From: Alloyangia pacifica
Lineage (GTDB): Bacteria; Pseudomonadota; Alphaproteobacteria; Rhodobacterales; Rhodobacteraceae
Direction of reading: 5' to 3'
NCBI RefSeq assembly: GCF_900116195.1
Contig: NZ_FOZW01000002.1
Location: 496,001 to 560,000, forward strand
Length of the DNA stretch: 64,000 nt
Position 1 is the first letter of the stretch. Each line of letters begins with the position of its first letter. Of this stretch, positions 61,501 to 64,000 are shown piece by piece. The position numbers and the translations under genes were made by a program. The notes under the pieces are model-generated. The model saw nothing but the letters and a program-made list of their open reading frames with translations, was not told the DNA's origin and did not search any database.

Positions 61501-61531
61501 AAACCGCGGGCGGTGACACCGTCCGCGGTTT
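61501..61531 (-). terminator. rho-independent terminator of nrdF
   Basis: A 14-bp stem with one G-T pair and a tight GAC loop. On the minus strand it is followed by a run of seven T, a textbook terminator 18 bp after the nrdF stop. Confidence 0.88.
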
Positions 61532-61549
61532 CGCAGTTTCGGGACGGGA

Positions 61550-62554
<1,005 letters not shown>

Positions 62555-62582
62555 TCATCCCTTGCGAAGCGCGCGGCCGCGC

Positions 62583-62633
62583 CCCTTTCATCTTTCGAAA
62601 AATACTCCGGGGGTGCGGGGGCGGAGCCCCCGC
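62583..62633. repeat. GC-rich intergenic repeat, copy B
   Basis: Starts CCCTTTCATCTTTCGAAAAA, continues ATACTCCGGGGG and ends in a GCGGGGGC/GCCCCCGC hairpin (62615-62633). Nearly identical to copy A at 16493-16546 over its first 30 bases; the hairpin arms differ in sequence but keep pairing. It separates nrdE and nrdF. Confidence 0.65.
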
Positions 62634-62642
62634 GTCATCCCC

Positions 62643-64000
62643 TCAGAGCGTGCAGGACACGCAGCCCTGCACCTCGGTGCCTTCCAGCGCGGTCTGGCGC
62701 AGGCGCACGTAGTAGATCGTCTTGATCCCCTTCTTCCACGCGTAGATCTGCGCGCGGTTGATGTCCCGCGTGGTGGCTTCGGCGGGGAAGAACAGCGTCA
62801 GCGACAGGCCCTGGTCGACGTGCTCGGTGGCCGCGGCATAGGTGTCGATGAGCTTTTCCGGACCGATCTCGTAGGCATCGCGGTAGTACTCGAGGTTCTC
62901 GTTGTTCATGAAGGCCGCCGGGTAGTAGACGCGGCCGATCTTGCCTTCCTTGCGGATCTCGATCTTCGACACGATCGGGTGGATCGAGGAGGTCGAGTTG
63001 TTGATGTAGCTGATCGAACCGGTCGGCGGCACTGCCTGCAGGTTCCGGTTGTAGAGCCCGTGCGCCATCACGTCGGCCTTCAGCTGCTCCCAGTCGGCGC
63101 GGGTGGGCAGGCTGATGCCGTCAAAGAGCTTGGTGACGGTTTCGCTCTGCGGCAGCCAGTCACGGGTGACGTATTTCTCGAAGAAGCTGCCGTCGGCGTA
63201 TTTCGACTTCTCGAAGCCCTTGAAGGTCATGCCTTTTTCCCGCGCCATGGCGCAGGAGGCGCGCAGCGCGTGATAGGCCACGGCGGCGAAGTAGACCGAG
63301 GTGAACTCGACGCCCTCGTCCGAGCCGTAGTGCACGTGCTCGCGGGCGAGGTAGCCATGCAGGTTCATCTGGCCAAGGCCGATGGCGCGGCTCTCGTCGT
63401 TGCCGCGGCGGATCGAGGGCACGCTGTCGATCGCCGACATTTCCGACACGGCGGTCAGCGCGCGGATCGCGGTCTCGATCGAGGCGCCGAAGTCCGGGCC
63501 GTCCATCGTCTTGGCGATGTTGAGCGAGCCGAGGTTGCAGGAAATGTCGGTGCCCAGCTTGGAGTAGCTCAGGTCGTCGTTGAACTCCGACGCCTCGGCC
63601 ACCTGCAGGATCTCCGAGCAGAGGTTCGACATGGTGATGCGCCCGTCCACCGGGTTCATCTGGTTCACCGTGTCCTCGAACATGATGTAGGGATAGCCGC
63701 TCTCGAACTGGATCTCGGCCAGCGTCTGGAAGAAGGCGCGGGCGTTGATCTTGGTCTTGCGGATGCGCTTGTCCTCGACCATCTCCTCGTATTTCTCGGT
63801 GACCGAGATCTCGGAGAAGGGCACGCCGTAGACCTTCTGCACGTCATGCGGCGAGAAGAGGTACATCGGCTCGTTGCGCTTGGCGAGTTCGAAGGTCACG
63901 TCGGGGATCACCACGCCAAGGCTGAGGGTCTTGATGCGGATCTTCTCGTCGGCGTTCTCGCGCTTGGTGTCGAGGAATTTCAGGATGTCGGGGTGGTGGG
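62643..64000 (-). CDS. nrdE: ribonucleotide reductase class Ib large subunit (5' end outside window)
   Basis: The C-terminal 452 residues of the catalytic subunit; the reading frame is open to the window edge. NrdE features are [25 protein letters not shown] near the window edge, [21 protein letters not shown], the radical-relay tyrosine pair ([11 protein letters not shown]) and the swivelling C-terminal CVSCTL that takes electrons from NrdH. It reduces ribonucleoside diphosphates. nrdH and nrdI, which normally precede nrdE, would be beyond 64000. A 118-bp gap with a repeat separates it from nrdF. Confidence 0.95.
   Translation of the reverse strand, partial: HHPDILKFLDTKRENADEKIRIKTLSLGVVIPDVTFELAKRNEPMYLFSPHDVQKVYGVPFSEISVTEKYEEMVEDKRIRKTKINARAFFQTLAEIQFESGYPYIMFEDTVNQMNPVDGRITMSNLCSEILQVAEASEFNDDLSYSKLGTDISCNLGSLNIAKTMDGPDFGASIETAIRALTAVSEMSAIDSVPSIRRGNDESRAIGLGQMNLHGYLAREHVHYGSDEGVEFTSVYFAAVAYHALRASCAMAREKGMTFKGFEKSKYADGSFFEKYVTRDWLPQSETVTKLFDGISLPTRADWEQLKADVMAHGLYNRNLQAVPPTGSISYINNSTSSIHPIVSKIEIRKEGKIGRVYYPAAFMNNENLEYYRDAYEIGPEKLIDTYAAATEHVDQGLSLTLFFPAEATTRDINRAQIYAWKKGIKTIYYVRLRQTALEGTEVQGCVSCTL

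Overview
The window looks like a chromosomal or large-replicon segment of a marine-type alphaproteobacterium of the Rhodobacterales (Roseobacter-like). The basis is uniformly high-GC coding sequence, four TRAP transporters, tight ATGA-overlapped operons, a CcsR/cuckoo-type small RNA and a GC-rich intergenic repeat. This placement is inferred, not computed. No rRNA, tRNA, CRISPR array, prophage or intact insertion sequence was seen.

Left part (1-13.9 kb): a LysR regulator with a 19-bp palindrome in front of it; a minus-strand run of small enzymes (CinA-like, GNAT, AhpD-like) ending in an OmpA-type lipid-free envelope protein; a complete ybhGFSR-type ABC exporter divergent from its CecR-like TetR regulator; an intergenic stretch holding a predicted cuckoo RNA with two identical anti-Shine-Dalgarno loops; and a fused old-yellow-enzyme/NAD(P) oxidoreductase divergent from a TetR regulator.

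Middle (14-36.3 kb): an accessory catabolic region. One operon carries a class III CoA-transferase, acyl-CoA dehydrogenase, two MaoC-type hotdog proteins, two unusual DHDPS-family proteins and an EthD-like protein, followed by a LysR. Next come an HpcH/HpaI aldolase divergent from a TRAP transporter plus hydantoinase, a membrane-anchored PIN-like RNase, a GntR/MaoC/acyl-CoA dehydrogenase/tautomerase operon, and a divergent DHDPS/TRAP/DUF3830/acyl-CoA ligase/nucleoside hydrolase operon. GATCTGAT-type palindromes in three intergenic regions tie the aldolase, both TRAP operons and the GntR operon into one candidate regulon.

36.3-42.9 kb is a quinate/shikimate catabolic operon (NAD-type shikimate/quinate dehydrogenase, TRAP transporter, QuiC 3-dehydroshikimate dehydratase), divergent from a TetR regulator with three evenly spaced 17-bp operators between them.

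42.9-58.6 kb reads as nitrogen-compound scavenging: an Asp/Glu-racemase-family protein with a fused-permease TRAP system, a RutA-type pyrimidine oxygenase with an MFS transporter, a divergent isochorismatase-fold amidohydrolase plus nitrilase-family amidase, a LysR, a Pot-like ABC importer with a Tat-exported binding protein, and a divergent amidase-signature hydrolase. The usual rutBCDEF genes are absent.

The right end holds a FepA-type TonB-dependent catecholate siderophore receptor and the class Ib ribonucleotide reductase genes nrdF and nrdE; nrdE runs off the window.
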